Source: Salminus brasiliensis (lineage: Eukaryota; Chordata; Actinopteri; Characiformes; Bryconidae). From it: a DNA stretch of 64,000 nucleotides. Numbering within the stretch: position 1 is the first letter of the stretch; the number at the start of each line of letters is the position of its first letter. Shown here piece by piece: positions 43,729 through 56,692 of the stretch. Both the position numbers and the translations under genes were made by a program. Location of the stretch: positions 4,038,640 through 4,102,639 of the forward strand of contig NC_132901.1 in NCBI RefSeq assembly GCF_030463535.1, read 5' to 3'. The notes below the pieces were generated by a model, which saw only the letters and a program-made list of their open reading frames with translations, did no database searches and had not been told where the DNA came from.

Positions 43729-46700
43729 TTAAAAAGCAAGTTTCTTCTCACATATCCACTGAAAATGGACAGAGCAGGAACGATCATTCCACGTGTTTAT
43801 TACATCCGTCACTGGTCTTTCATCCGGTGGCTTATAGCCAGTTGAACCACAATCCTCTTTTCCGCCATAATCATTGGGTTCCCCGCTCCACCAGAACCTG
43901 AAAGCAACGAAAGAATCAGAATGTCCATCTATTTCATCACTGCTGAATAACAGCAACTCTGAATAACTGCACAATCAGGGATCTCTCACCTAGTGGTCAG
44001 TGCTGTGCCGTCCACCCACTTCCACAAACCTTCTTGGCTGCTGTCAGTCAGGCCAATCCAAGCTTCCTGACCTTGTCTGATCATTTCAACAAACACCTGT
44101 TGGAAGTATGGTAATTAGTAATACACAAATGAACATCATTAAGCCATTCAGGTAATACCAGTGTAGAAACTACTGTGAATTATTTGGTAAATGTTTGGTT
44201 TAGTATATGTGGTTTTATTTTGGGGCCCTTGAAACTTGAAACTTTATTATCTCTCCCACCTGTTCCTCTCTGCTGTTTATGATCACCAGGTCTGCTCCTC
44301 TGTCTTTGCAGTACTGTCTGCTCTCACTCCAGCTCTTCTTCTCAGTAGAGGCGTAGTAAAGACTAGAGCTGACGTAGATCCACCCTGGTTTGTTAATGAT
44401 TTCATCTGTTCAGTGGAAATATTAAAGTCAGGTCCACAGTGACCCCCTTCTTACTTTATGTCCACAGTTCATTATATCATATAATATCAAATCAGAAAAA
44501 GTTTTTTCTACACCGGTCCTACTAGGTCCTAAATTTCATCCTATTTGTTGAGTTACTGCTAATAGAAGCACTAACCTAAACTGAAATAAGGACTGACCAG
44601 AGTTTAACTGCTTACATTTATTCTATAACAATATAACAACAGGTCATTCTAAACAACTTAGGAATCATCTGATATAGTATATAATATACACAAAAACAAT
44701 AACGCATCCAGATAGAAATGTCAGCATGTAGTTGTCATCGCATACAACAGTCACCCCTAATAGTGAAACAAGGGACACTAATCCTAACCTTAACCTCAAC
44801 CCAAAACCTAATCCTCATCCTGGCCCTAATCCTAACCTTAACCTCAACCCAAAACCTAATCCAAACTCTCACCCTGGCCCTTAGCCTAACTTTAACCTTA
44901 ACCTCAACCCAAAACTTAATCCTAACCCTCATCCTGGCCCTAATCCTAACCGTAATCGCAACCCAAAACCTAATCCTAACTCTCACCCTGGCCATAATCC
45001 TACATTTAACTGTAACCTCAACCCAAAACCTAATCCTAATCCTTACCCTGGCCCTAATCCCAAACTTAACCACAACCCAAAACCTAATCCTAACCCTCAT
45101 CCTGGCCCTAATCTGAACCTTAACCTCAACCCAAATCCTCATCCTGGCCCTAATCTTAACCTTAACCTCAACCCAAAACCTAATCCAAACTCTCATCCTG
45201 GCTCTTAGCCTAAGTTTAACCTCAACCTCAACGCAAAACCTAATCCTAACCCTCATCCTGGCCCTAATCCGAACCTTAACCTCAACCCAAAACCTAATCC
45301 CAACCCTCATCCTGGCCCTAATCCTAACCAACAGTCACCCCTAATAGTGAAACAAGGGACACTAATCCTAACCTTAACCTCAACCCAAAATCTAATCCTC
45401 ATCCTGGCCCTAATCCTAACCTTAACCTCAACCCAAAACCTAATCCAAACTCTCACCCTGGCCCTTAGCCTAACTTTAACCTTAACCTCAACCCAAAACT
45501 TAATCCTAACCCTCATCCCGGCCTTAATCCTACTCGTAATCGCAACACAAAACCTAATCCTAACTCTCACCCTGGCCATAATCCTACATTTAACTGTAAC
45601 CTCAACCCAAAACCTAATCCTAATCCTTACCCTGGCCCTAATCCCAAACTTAACCTCAACCCAAAACTTAATCCTAATCCTTACCCTGGCCCTAATCCCA
45701 AACTTAACCACAACCCAAAACCTAATCCTAACCCTCATCCTGGCCCTAATCCAAACCTTAACCTCAACCCAAAACCTAATCCTAACCCTCATCCTGGCCC
45801 TAATCCAAACCTTAACCTCAACCCAAAATCTAATCCAAACTCTCATCCTGGCCCTTAGCCTAACTTTAACCTTAACCTCACCCCAAAACCTAATCCTAAC
45901 CCTCATCCTGGCCCTAATCCAAACCTTAACATTTATACATAATATAAAAATATTACAAATCACTAACCCAGGTAAAGCAGTTTCGTCTGGAGTCCATCTT
46001 TCTCTTTTGCCAGGCTGGTGTAACGGATCTGTAACTGTTTTTTCTCCCTAACCAGGCTGTTGTAACCAGTCAGGAGCTGGTCTCTCTCTGTAGACTGATT
46101 GTTGCAGCCGGTGTGTACCAAGTTTGCGTCCTCCCGAAAGGTAACTGATGATTCAAGAGCACTGTTACAAATGTAATCAGCCAGAAACATTGCCTAAAAA
46201 AAGGCATCGCTCTGAATCTGAACATGTGAATGATTCCAAAAGCTGAAGATAACTCACAGTACAGCCTCAGGACAACGTTCAGGGTCACCTGAAGAACACA
46301 CATCACTCCAACACACACTCCAGCCAACCTGAGCGCTGAAACACACAAACAGTTACAGAACATACTTTGTGGAACTGGGCGAACATTGTATGCGTTTCAA
46401 CACACATGCACTACATGGACAAAAGTATTGGGACATCTGCTCATTTATTGTGACTTCTAAAATAAAGGATATTAAAGAGTTTAATCTGCTTTTGTTGGTG
46501 TAACTGTCTCTACTGACCAGGAAAGGCTTTCTACTAGATTTTGGAGCAGCATTGCTGTGAGGATTTGCTTGCATTTAGCAACAATAGCGTTCGTGAGGTC
46601 AGGATGTTGGACGATCAGCACCCCACCTCATCATCCCCAACTGATCCAACTCCAATATGTTCCAGAAAACACAGTTCCACTGCCCCACAGTGCAATGTTG

Positions 46701-47073
46701 GGGGCTTTATACCCCTCCAGCCCACTTATGGCATTAGGAGGCATGGTGCCACTAGGTTCATGTTTAGTCCTATTCTTTTGGCAGTACTTTTCCACAGAGT
46801 CCAAACCAGCTGTGTGTTTGCATTTGCATTTGCATCTATGTCAGCAATGGGTTCAGTTTAAAATAGCTGAATGCAGTCATTAGAAGGGGTGTCCACAAAC
46901 TTTTAGACATAGTGTACTCTTACCTCTGTACTTGCCATCTCTTGCATTTAAATGAGCCGTTTGGTGCAGTCTCTCTACATTCTGGCCAGGATGAACGGGT
47001 TCATTTAGAACGTCCATATCCAAATCCACAGTCACGAAATCAACACTCGGAGGAACGCTGAGAACGCTACAGC
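43729..47073 (-). CDS. C-type lectin, type II membrane protein (CD209-like layout)
   Basis: Exons in transcript order are 47073-46924 (cytoplasmic, including [13 protein letters not shown]), 46335-46258 (transmembrane, [20 protein letters not shown]), 46161-45968 (coiled-coil stalk, [20 protein letters not shown]), 44405-44260 ([35 protein letters not shown]), 44096-43990 ([20 protein letters not shown]) and 43897-43729 ([30 protein letters not shown], stop). EPN and WND are the calcium and mannose-type sugar-binding motifs. The lectin-domain exons join in phase. Two problems remain. No in-frame upstream ATG is seen for the first exon (an internal Met at MDVLNEP is possible). The good donor of the transmembrane exon (T|GTGAGT) is out of phase, while a poor one (CT|GTACTG, low end 46263) is in phase. 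It may be a weakened gene. It lies head-to-head with the plus-strand lectins. Confidence 0.65.
44769..45943. repeat. Telomere-like CCTAA-rich minisatellite inside a lectin intron
   Basis: About 1.17 kb of tandem units is built from CCTAATCC, AACCTTAACCTCAACCC and CATCCTGGCCC words. Within it a larger block of ~579 bp repeats: CCCCTAATAGTGAAACAAGG occurs at about 44755 and 45334. The units resemble degenerate (CCCTAA)n. Both strands lack stops over long stretches only because of the repeat composition. It lies in the intron between the stalk exon and the first lectin-domain exon of the minus-strand lectin. Confidence 0.9.
46409..46914. mobile_element. MITE-type DNA transposon with terminal inverted repeats
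   Basis: The left end CACTACATGGACAAAAGTAT and the reverse complement of the right end (CACTATGTCTAAAAGTTTGT) form inverted repeats. The interior matches a widespread fish non-autonomous element (GGACGATCAGCACCCCACCT, GGGGGCTTTATACCCCTCCA). No transposase is present. It lies in the first intron of the minus-strand lectin. Target-site duplication is unclear. Confidence 0.65.
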
Positions 47074-47083
47074 CTGCATGCAA

Positions 47084-48037
47084 TGAGTGTGCTTAGCATC
47101 TTGATGGTGTAAGACTCAGCTGAAAATCAGGAAGTGAGAGCAACACAACCGACTTCTCAGAAAGAACATGTATAGGCCATAGTTTATTAAAAGAAAACAC
47201 TGCTAATGGCAGCTAGCTAAATCTAGCCATATCTAAATATGCAGTTAAAACATCAACATATATAGGCTGACAGTTAAAGCATAGGATGAACTGAGAGCGA
47301 ATAATTTCACTGTCAAAAACCTTATGGACCTGCACTAAATTAGAGCTGCAACCAGTGACTAAAGGGGATGCCTCAAGGTTCAATTCATAAGCTGGTACTG
47401 TTGAATATATGTATAAATTATACTTTAATCTCTGCTGATTTCAGAATGCACCTTTATGCTGACACCATTCTCTATTGTTTAGCCTACTCAATCAGAGTTG
47501 CAGAGCAAAAATGACAGTGCTCTCTTTCATCACTCAAACAGTTTAGCACATTATACAGATGTCCAGGACGAACATGGGTAATTCTGCAGCCAACATATTG
47601 CCATTGTTGAATAAATATTCAGCATTCAAGATTACTTTAGATTTCCTTGTAAACATGATCATACTTTGAGGTTGTGTTGTAGCCAGAGGCATAGCACTTT
47701 CCTATGATCCAAAGGCGTCATTAGACCCAAATGCACTGCAGTAGAAACCTAGTAGAAATGCACCTAGTAAAACGTTGCTGCGGCCTACTAAACTCACTGC
47801 AGTAAAAGGTCAATTTGGATTACTGAGCAGAACTACAGCACATGCCACTATGGGCACTTCATTTCCCATAATGCCATTATCTTTCCAAAAGCTTAAACAG
47901 CTAATGCTTTCAGTCAGTCAATATAAAAGTAAACAACTCATTTTAAAATACAAAATACAAAATGACAGTTTATGTGTAGCTTCATTCTGCAAATGAAATA
48001 TTTAATGCATGTGAGTGTTATAATAATAATAACAACA

Positions 48038-48070
<33 letters not shown>

Positions 48071-48204
48071 AATTATTATTAGTCTTATTGCTAATGGTAA
48101 TATGATTACACATACACAGGATAACATAGTAATATTAATAATAATATTCTTATTAACTAGTAAACTTTTTAGGCAACCAAAGGTGTAAATAGCAAAGCAA
48201 TTTT
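47084..48204. other. Intergenic; no gene seen; (TAA)n microsatellite
   Basis: This is the upstream region of the minus-strand lectin. A TAA/AAT microsatellite is present at about 48020-48068. A TTTTCAG near 47118 precedes ATG CTA AGC, which is out of frame with the cytoplasmic exon, so it does not supply the missing start. Confidence 0.5.
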
Positions 48205-48258
48205 TGTAATTCGCTCTGGATAAGAGCATCTGCTAAATGCCTTAAATGTAAATGTAAA
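48205..48258 (+). mobile_element. SINE 3' tail fragment (V-SINE type)
   Basis: GTAATTCGCTCTGGATAAGA followed by GCATCTGCTAAATGCC and short ATGTAA repeats is the conserved 3' tail of fish V-SINE-type elements and their partner LINEs. No tRNA-derived head was identified upstream, so this is a truncated copy. Confidence 0.65.
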
Positions 48259-48342
48259 ATGTTCTGCTCTGTCTCTCTTAATTATTGGTGTGACCCAGTA
48301 CAACAAATCATCTAGCAAATGCCCTTGCTATGATATGATGAT

Positions 48343-49054
<712 letters not shown>

Positions 49055-49215
49055 ATGATGGAGGATATTTATCCAATTTCAGGACACACTACAGATGGCA
49101 GATGTGATTTAGATTGAAGTAGTCATTCATATGAAGATATTTATGCCAATAAGGCCAATCCTTGAGAAAGATCATAAACCCCTCTTTTACACGTTCAGCA
49201 GATTCTCAGTACTCA
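49055..49215 (+). pseudogene. Decayed first exon of a C-type lectin
   Basis: It starts ATGATGGAGGATATTTATCC (MMEDIYPISG) and ends in GTACTCAGGTCAGT, matching the first exons of the two intact lectins (M..MEDIYANS to YSG and donor). Internal stops and shifts break it after about 18 codons, although SHSYEDIYAN is still readable in a shifted frame. No transmembrane or lectin-domain exons follow; a retroelement and the next lectin gene do. Confidence 0.75.
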
Positions 49216-49344
49216 GGTCAGTTTCTTATCTTTGGTTAGCAGATCTTTTGTTTATTAGGGGGTTTCACAGCAGTAGCAGTAGTAAACTTAGAGCGCTGCT
49301 AGGCCTGGGCTTAAAGATGACTTTGAGATGATGGGGTCATGGGT

Positions 49345-50738
49345 CATTGTACTTATATTGGGGTGCTTCCATAGGGCACTATGACTCACATGATGTGGAC
49401 TGAGTGTGTGCCTGAGAAGGACTGAGAGAGCACATTTTTGCTGTAAGCTGCTGATACATATCATCTGTATGAAGTTCTTGAAGCTAGTTCCTGTGCCCTG
49501 TGTGAGTTCATAACCTGGTGTCAGAAAGATAAACTCAGACATCCCAGTGAATTCCAGCAAATTCCAGTCCAGGTTTTTACCCCTTCAGATTAGCCATCGT
49601 TGTGGTGGCAGAAGTTTTCCTGTTTTCAGGTACCGAGAGCGGTATGGTGCAGGTGAACTCATTACTTTGTGCAGTGACTGCAAAGGCAGAACAGATGTTG
49701 GATAATTTTAAATTAGAGGAGGACAAGCCACAGGCTTATGACACAGCTGTTATTCAATGGATAGAGAGAACTGCTCTGCACTGAAGATATGGCTGCTACA
49801 AGTCGGATCCATATCTAGCTTTGATCCCAAATCAGTGCTGCAGGGGCAAGCCCAGCCCAGCTGATGATGAGCCATCAGATTCGCACAATTCCAATGCTGG
49901 AGAAGAAGCTGATACCGCAACCATCTAGTCAGGGATTTTGGCCCACATGAAAAGACTTACACTGGGCCCCACAACTCTGACAATTCTGCCAAACATACAT
50001 TTTGTATTGATTAATTGAACCCCTGTAGCCCCCACCATCCCATATGGCACCCCTGCCAGACAGCTAGACAAGGGCTTTTACAACAGGCGACACTCCACCC
50101 GTCTACGGACGCGAAACACAGTCAGAGTCAAGCTAGACACAGAAAAATGGTGGAAAACCCGGCAAAAGACTTGAGCGAGTCTTCTGACCCAAGATCGCAT
50201 GTTGTTCAAACTGAGAACAGTACCACAACCAGACTGAATCGGCCCCAGTGCTACAAGAAACTGTTTGACCACAATCATCTTGTGGGAACAAAGAAGTAGC
50301 TACTGAGACGTGTGATCAGTCAGGTTCCCAAGTGCTGTTTCCAGGTCAGTCATTATCTGTGGACTCAACAAGAGAGGCAGAGGGATTAAACTACCTGCTC
50401 GCTTGATACAGCAATATTAGCTGTAGGAATGGCAGTTGTTTGGGGTAGAATAATCCCTATGCTGTTGTGGCAGTTTACCTCAATGTACTAGTTTATAGGA
50501 GTTTGCATTGTGCCCTTTAGCACTTGTTCCTGTGTATTATAAAGCTACACTGTTTTATTCCTTTCTCAGAAAGAATTAAAGAAAGGGGAAGATGTGCTGA
50601 CATTGGGGTGCTTTTATAGGGCACTGTGAGTCATGTGAGTATGCATGAGAAAAACAGAGAGCAAGTTTTTTGCTGTAAGCTGCTGACAAAATGATAGAAA
50701 TATTTGAAGCTAGTTCCTCCGCCCTGTGCAAGTTCACC
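49345..50738 (+). mobile_element. Internally deleted Ty3/gypsy-like LTR element
   Basis: Two direct repeats about 1,245 bp apart act as LTRs (about 49345-49512 and 50590-50738), sharing ATTGGGGTGCTT, ATAGGGCACT and GAAGCTAGTTCCT blocks. The second is preceded by a purine tract (AAAGAAAGGGGAAG, about 50577-50591). Between them lie a gag-like remnant (49602-49784, VNSLLCAVTAKAEQMLDNF, EEDKPQAYDTAVIQWIE) and, near 50133-50270, a pol-end-like remnant (KLDTEKWW; SDPRSHVVQTENSTTTRLN). The frames are broken and most of pol is missing. It is inactive. Confidence 0.6.
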
Positions 50739-51159
50739 CAGTGACCCAAATGTTTGAAGAGGAGTGAACTGTAAACTGTAGTAACATAGAAGATCAGTGG
50801 TCTGTAAACTGCGCTGGATTTAGGTATGGATGACACGGAGCGCTGCCCACTATGTCTCCTACTGAGCACTTGTAGACCAGACACATGCACACACACAGTC
50901 TTTACTCCAGGTCTTTTACTTTAGTTCTCTATATTAAACATTAAGGCCACGGAAATGGACAAATTTGCAGCAAATGTAGAGAATGTGAAGAGTCCAGATA
51001 CTCTGCAGCAAAGGTTCCTCTTTGACTTCCTGACATCTTCCTGACCTCCTTAAATCACTGTGCCCAACCACAATTGTGGTATCACTACCCACCCACACAG
51101 AGTCACTTATAAATGTTAAGACTGGACTTCTACATCACTCAGACATCTATCAGAGCAAA

Positions 51160-53749
51160 ATGGAGATGATGGAGAATATTTATGCAAATTCAGGACAGTT
51201 TGAATCTTATGAAGGTGTTTATGCGAATGAGGACAATACACAGAACGATCCTTTTTATCAGAGGAATACTGAGAAAGTGGACAAACCCTCTCTCACATGT
51301 TCAGCAAATCCTCCGTACTCAGGTTAGTAGGCCTTATCTTGATATTTTATTGGGGGTTTCACAGAAGTAGTGGTAGTAGAAGTACTGTAGTCTAATGTAT
51401 GCTTCTTTATAGAACATTTTAAAATGGTTAAACATACATTAGCAACACTACATTAGCAAGTCTATTGATGATGCTAATGTCTCTAAAACCACAGCACACA
51501 CCAACCAGAAACCATGGATGAATGCAGAGGTGCATGTGTTGCTGAGAACTTGTGATGAGGCCTTTAAGTCAGGGGATAAGGCAGGCCTCAGAACAGCAAG
51601 AACCAAGATTTCTCGGGCCATCAGAGAGGCAAATCATGCCTACACAAAAGTGCCTTGCGAGGCTTGTCCTGAGGAACATCAAAATGCAGCTCTTTCCTCA
51701 CTGGATCCTCTGCAGTTTGCATCACATTCCACCTGGCTTTCACACACCTGAACAATAAAGACACCTATGTCAGAATGCTGTTTTAGAAAATGTCAACAGG
51801 GAGGCACTATATAACTTTCAGAAAGGTCCCTGAATCTCAATGAAGCATCACTGAGTATTTAAAATGAGCATCTTCTGACCAACACATATTTCTGGAGGCT
51901 AGTCATGTAGCCCACATCAACTCTGCCACCTTTAGCATCTGAACAGCTAATCCATTCACTGGAACATGTCTGTTTCTATTGTCAGGAAGGAGCTCTGCAG
52001 GGAGCAGATGCTACAGACTGACTGCAGTGTTTCTGGGGCTGCTGTGTGTTCTACTGCTGACTGCCATCACACTGCTGTGGATCAAGTTCAACAACCTGAC
52101 TGCAGAGAAAGACCAGTTGCACACCAGTTATACCACCTTGACTAAAGAGAGAGACCAGTTACAGACCAGATACACCAACCTGACTATAGAGAAAGACCAG
52201 TTACAGACCAGTTACACCTCCCTGACTAAAGAGAGAGACCAATTACAGACCAGTTACACCTCCCTGACTAAAGAGAGAGACCAATTACAGACCAGTTACA
52301 CCTCCCTGACTAAAGAGAGAGACCAATTACAGACCAGTTACACCTCCCTGACTAAAGAGAGAGACCAATTACACACCAGTTACACCTCCCTGACTATAGA
52401 GAGAGACCAGTTACAGACTAATTACACCTCCCTGACTAAAGAGAGAAACCAGGTACAGACCAGTTACACCTCCCTGACTAAAGAGAGAGACCAGGTACAG
52501 ACCAGTTACACCTCCCTGACTAAAGAGAGAGACCAGTTACAGACCAGATACACCTCCCTGACTAAAGAGAGAGACCAATTACAGACCAGGTACACCTCCC
52601 TGACTAAAGAGAGAGACCAATTACAGACCAGTTACACCTCCCTAACTATAGAGAGAGACCAGTTACAGACCAGATACACCAACCTGACTAAAGAGAGAGA
52701 CCAGTTACAGACCATTTACACCACCTTGACTAAAGAGAGAGACCAGTTACAGACCAGATACACCAACCTGAATAAAGAGAGAGACCAGTTACAGACCAGA
52801 TACACCAACCTGACTAAAGAGAGAGACCAGTTACAGACCAGTTACACCTCCCTGACTAAAGAGAGAGACCAGTTACAGACCAGTTACACCACCTTGACTA
52901 AAGGGAGAGATCAGTTACAGACCAGATACACCACCCTGACTAAAGAGAGAGACCAGTTACAGACCAGTTACACCACCTTGACTAAAGGGAGAGATCAGTT
53001 ACAGACCAGATACACCACCCTGACTAAAGAGAGAGACCAGTTACAGACTAGTTACACCTCCCTGACTAAAGAGAGAGACCAGGTACAGACCAGTTACACC
53101 TCCCTGACTAAAGAGAGAGACCAGTTACAGACCAGATACACCACCCTGACTAAAGAGAGAGACCAGTTACAGACCAGATGTGTAGAAGTCACAAAGGAAA
53201 AGGATCAATTAAAGACCAGTTACACCAGTGCCATGCAGCAGCTCCAGAATGAGAGAGGTTAGTTCCAAAAACACACCATCTAGAATATTCTTCAAAGATC
53301 ATTCTGTTCATACTGTTTCGGCTCACTGATTTTTATTGGCCGGTAAAGAGCTTCAAATAAAACTCAGATTCAGAGAAGTCTGATAAGACTAAAAGGTGTG
53401 TAATCCAGAATAGTCAAACAATGTTCATGTGAATTGCTGTAAGTAGCATTTCCTGCTGATCTTTCTAATCTTTGGTAAATCTTGGATTTCCATACCCAGG
53501 TATTAAAGCAGCATTATGCAAGAACTGGTATTTCTTGCTCATGGGCTCCCCCTGCAGTCAGGAAGTGTAGTTTGAGATATATTGAGATATAGATATATTG
53601 AGATATGGTTTACATGCAAGTAAAAGTATGAAAGGATACACTCTTAAATGTCCTTAAATTATAAAAAGTAATCAAGCTTTAGCTAGATTAGCGTTAGCAA
53701 ACTGTTGCTACAGTTGCTCATGCTTAGCAAACCAGTTGTGCTTGTTGCA

Positions 53750-53800
<51 letters not shown>

Positions 53801-53978
53801 GTGTTTAATGTGCAGTGAAGGCAAATCTTCAGGGTTGGAAGTGTTTCGACACCAGTTTTTACTACATTTCTACTGAGGAGAAGAGCTGGAGCGAGGGCAG
53901 AGAGGACTGCAGAAAGAGAGGAGCAGACCTGCTGATCATCAACAGCAAAGAGGAACAGGTCAGAGACAGAGAGTGAGA

Positions 53979-54013
<35 letters not shown>

Positions 54014-54589
54014 TTAATCACCATTATTCAGCTCTATTTTTTTGTGATTACTTTGGCAGGACTTCATCCTTAACAATCTGAGCAGCGACAGGATTTGGAT
54101 TGGTCTGACTGATAGTGAAAGTGAAGGGGTCTGGAAATGGGTGGACGGCACAGCACTGACCACTGCGTAAGAAACTAAGTAACTGGAGATTAACTATAGA
54201 TTTATCTCACCACCATAAAAACATCCAGCCTAATCAGTATCAGTAGAACATCCAGAGTGCATTTTAACACTGCAACTTCCAGCAGATGATCACTATGATT
54301 ACATTATGTACACTATGATCCTCTGCAGCTTTCAGCAGGTGGGTCATTTTAGGCAGGGTAGAATTAAGCAGAATTAAGAGAGTTGAAGTAAAGGTGTGGA
54401 ACCAAAAGCTGAATAAACTCTGATCAGAGACTGATTCTACTTCTGGGTTTCAGGTACTGGCATGAAGGAGAACCCAATGATGCGCATAATGAGGACTGTG
54501 CTGAGATTAGAAATTCTCTAGGTAAGAAGAGATGGAATGACGTCCCATGCTCTATTAAAAAAACGTGGATCTGTGAGAAAAGCTTTTGA
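51160..54589 (+). CDS. C-type lectin with very long repeated coiled-coil stalk, 606 aa
   Basis: Exons are 51160-51322, 51986-53257, 53816-53958, 54060-54166 and 54454-54589. They join in phase (1, 1, 0, 2) to 1,821 nt. The protein is a type II membrane receptor. The cytoplasmic tail has two YAN motifs ([15 protein letters not shown]). One membrane segment ([17 protein letters not shown]) spans about 70-87. The stalk (about 95-475) is a run of roughly 25 units of 14 residues, consensus [14 protein letters not shown], with NLT glycosylation sequons in some units. A C-terminal lectin domain (479-606) follows, with [21 protein letters not shown] and WNDVPC motifs, suggesting calcium-dependent mannose-type binding. 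CD209-type receptors oligomerise through such stalks. The paralogue at 56.7 kb has only about three units. ATG is at 51160; an in-frame earlier start codon (51076) is outside the conserved exon. Confidence 0.9.
52118..53170 (+). repeat. 42-bp coding minisatellite (lectin stalk)
   Basis: About 25 tandem 42-bp units encode 14 residues each, two heptads per unit, with no frame break. Units differ at a few codons (S/R before Y, S/T/N before LT, K/I before E, L/V after Q). Runs of identical neighbours (52216-52380) point to recent slippage or unequal exchange. Confidence 0.95.
53753..53809. repeat. (GT)n microsatellite
   Basis: A GT run lies immediately upstream of the acceptor AATGTGCAG of the first lectin-domain exon (53816). 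Confidence 0.9.
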
Positions 54590-54723
54590 GTGAGAAATGT
54601 ATAAACATCCTTTCCAAAGTTAGAAGTCCTATTAGATCTCTGGGAGGGGAACCAGCAGAGTTTGTGAGACACCTTAGCTACAATCACACAGTAAATGACA
54701 AAAACAGAGCTTTAACTCTCTCT

Positions 54724-54727
<4 letters not shown>

Positions 54728-54769
<42 letters not shown>
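54728..54769. repeat. (CA)n microsatellite in lectin 3'UTR
   Basis: A CA run lies about 140 bp past the stop of the 606-aa lectin and before its AATAAA. Confidence 0.9.
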
Positions 54770-54771
<2 letters not shown>

Positions 54772-54837
54772 TGTCAAGCACTTTCTAATCACGCTACATT
54801 TGCAGTTGTTACAGTTGAGAATCCAAAGGCTTTCTGA

Positions 54838-54843
54838 AATAAA
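54838..54843 (+). terminator. AATAAA poly(A) signal of the 606-aa lectin
   Basis: A canonical AATAAA lies about 250 nt after the TGA at 54587-54589. It is the first canonical signal downstream. Confidence 0.5.
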
Positions 54844-54989
54844 ACTTAACTGCCCTGTTTCTGTTCACCTTTCTGTTTTCTGTCTAATGTTTTTAGTTCA
54901 TAAACATTCAAAAGATGTTTTAAATCATGCGGTAATGATATGTTTATCAATCTGTTTACTATTTACTTCTGTTTTAAAATATTAGATTC

Positions 54990-56692
54990 ACACTGTTCAT
55001 CTTAAATATGTGTTTTTGTATTAAAGTAACCCACTGTCAATCTATAAAGACATGTCTGCTGTTTCTAATAGGATGCTATAAAAAGCAGTTCATTGATTTT
55101 CAAAGTCAATTACTTCTAAAAATAAATAATACATGAATAAATTAAGATACCGTGATATACCGGGACTGGAATAGTGACGTAACGAGACTGAGTCCCAAAC
55201 CGCTCACTGCCATGCTAGATTCTATGCAGTCATTACTGTAGTAAGTATAAGTGTGGGGATGAGGACGCAGACTGTGCTACAGAGAAGGGTCCCATCACCG
55301 ACCCCGACACATGAAAGGTTTGAGGTGGAGATTTCTTCAGAGGTTGCATCAGAACATAGATGATTTCTGCTTATGTGTATTTAAATTCAGCACTTCCTGT
55401 TTCTCACAACTCTGAGCAGTGTTCAGACCTCTATGAATGATGTGCTTTGTTTTCACAAAAGGCAGGAAGTTAAAAGGGACATATTTTATCTATAAACTTT
55501 TAGCTGTTTGCAATCAACCAATCAAACAATGCCAATTTAAACTGCTCAGCACAACTAAAATAACAAGTGTTTTCTCCAACCCCAACACAACATGCCTCTA
55601 GAAAAGCCACCAAGACACCTATGACTACTCAAATTTCCATTTCAGTCTCATCAGACCACAGAACCTTCTTCCGGTTGACCCTGAAGTCTTTCACAGGCCT
55701 CTGGGTGAACTGTAGTGAAGGTGTAATTCGCTTTGTCGCTCTCCCATAAAGCTCTGACTGGTGGAGAACCCAGGCAACAGTTGGCGTATGCAGAGTCTCC
55801 CATCTGAGCAGCTGAAGCTTTTAGCTCCTTCAGAGCAGTCATCACTGTCCTCCCTCACTAGTCTCCTTCTTGCATGGTCACTCAGATTTTTTGGACAGTC
55901 TGATAGTTCTAGGCCATCTAACTGGTCTGAGTACCTAAAGGATAAACAACAGGAGGCTCTCTCTCTGTGGCTTTCTGACTGTAGGTCTGCTTATCTGCAA
56001 AGTACCATTTTTATATAGTAAATATTTGTGTTTTAGGAAATACAGATAAACCATGAAATTATTATGCTGGGGGATTCATGTGTGTGCTAATGTGGCCACA
56101 AGTGAGCCTGAGCATGAGTGGCCAGAGATGGCCATTCTCTGCATATGTGCTAACTTGTAGCTCACCTTCAGTAAATTTACTTACTTTGGTTTTATAATTC
56201 TGTATGAAACCAAATCAGGCTCAGATTAGAGGTGGCAGATCATAACTGTCAACAAGAGGGAGCTACTCATCAGATTAAAAGCAGAGCAAACACTTATGTA
56301 TAAGGGTATGTAGCTCAACTAAAACTATGAGCAGAACGTTTACACGGCTGCTGCTGATCCACCTTAACCACAGTGAAGTAGACAGCTTCATGAAAAAGAT
56401 GAGTAAAAACTATGAATAAATAAAGTTGACAAACTAGAAAAAAAAAACTCAGTCAGGCAGTTTCTGCATGTGTGTCATGTGATTCACACATCTCGCATGC
56501 TCACAGTTTGAGGTTGGCAGCAAGTATTATTAATAGAGCTGTGAAACACATTTGCATAGACCAGTTACAGCGCAGCACACTGTTGGTCATATACACTAAA
56601 TAGCATAGGATGTTGTCTTATGACTTCCTGGCCCCTCCACATAACATCACACATCTGTTCAGTATCACACAGACATTGCTCATCAGAGCAGA
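54990..56692. other. Intergenic between lectin genes; no gene seen
   Basis: This stretch contains the transposon fragment at 55560-55920. Otherwise nothing recognisable. Short open frames here have no domain. Confidence 0.5.
55560..55920. mobile_element. Fragment of the dispersed element seen in the NLR introns
   Basis: Blocks CTCATCAGACCACAGAACCT, CGCTCTCCCATAAAGCTCTG, GGAGAACCCAGGCAACAGTT and CTTGCATGGTCACTCAG match the family in the b-c introns of the NLR array, most clearly the copy at 29400-29580. Confidence 0.45.

Noticed and set aside
44735-46051. Long open frames (198-234 codons) on both strands
   Set aside because: They lie wholly within the CCTAA-rich minisatellite and read as low-complexity repeats. 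Absence of stops follows from repeat composition.
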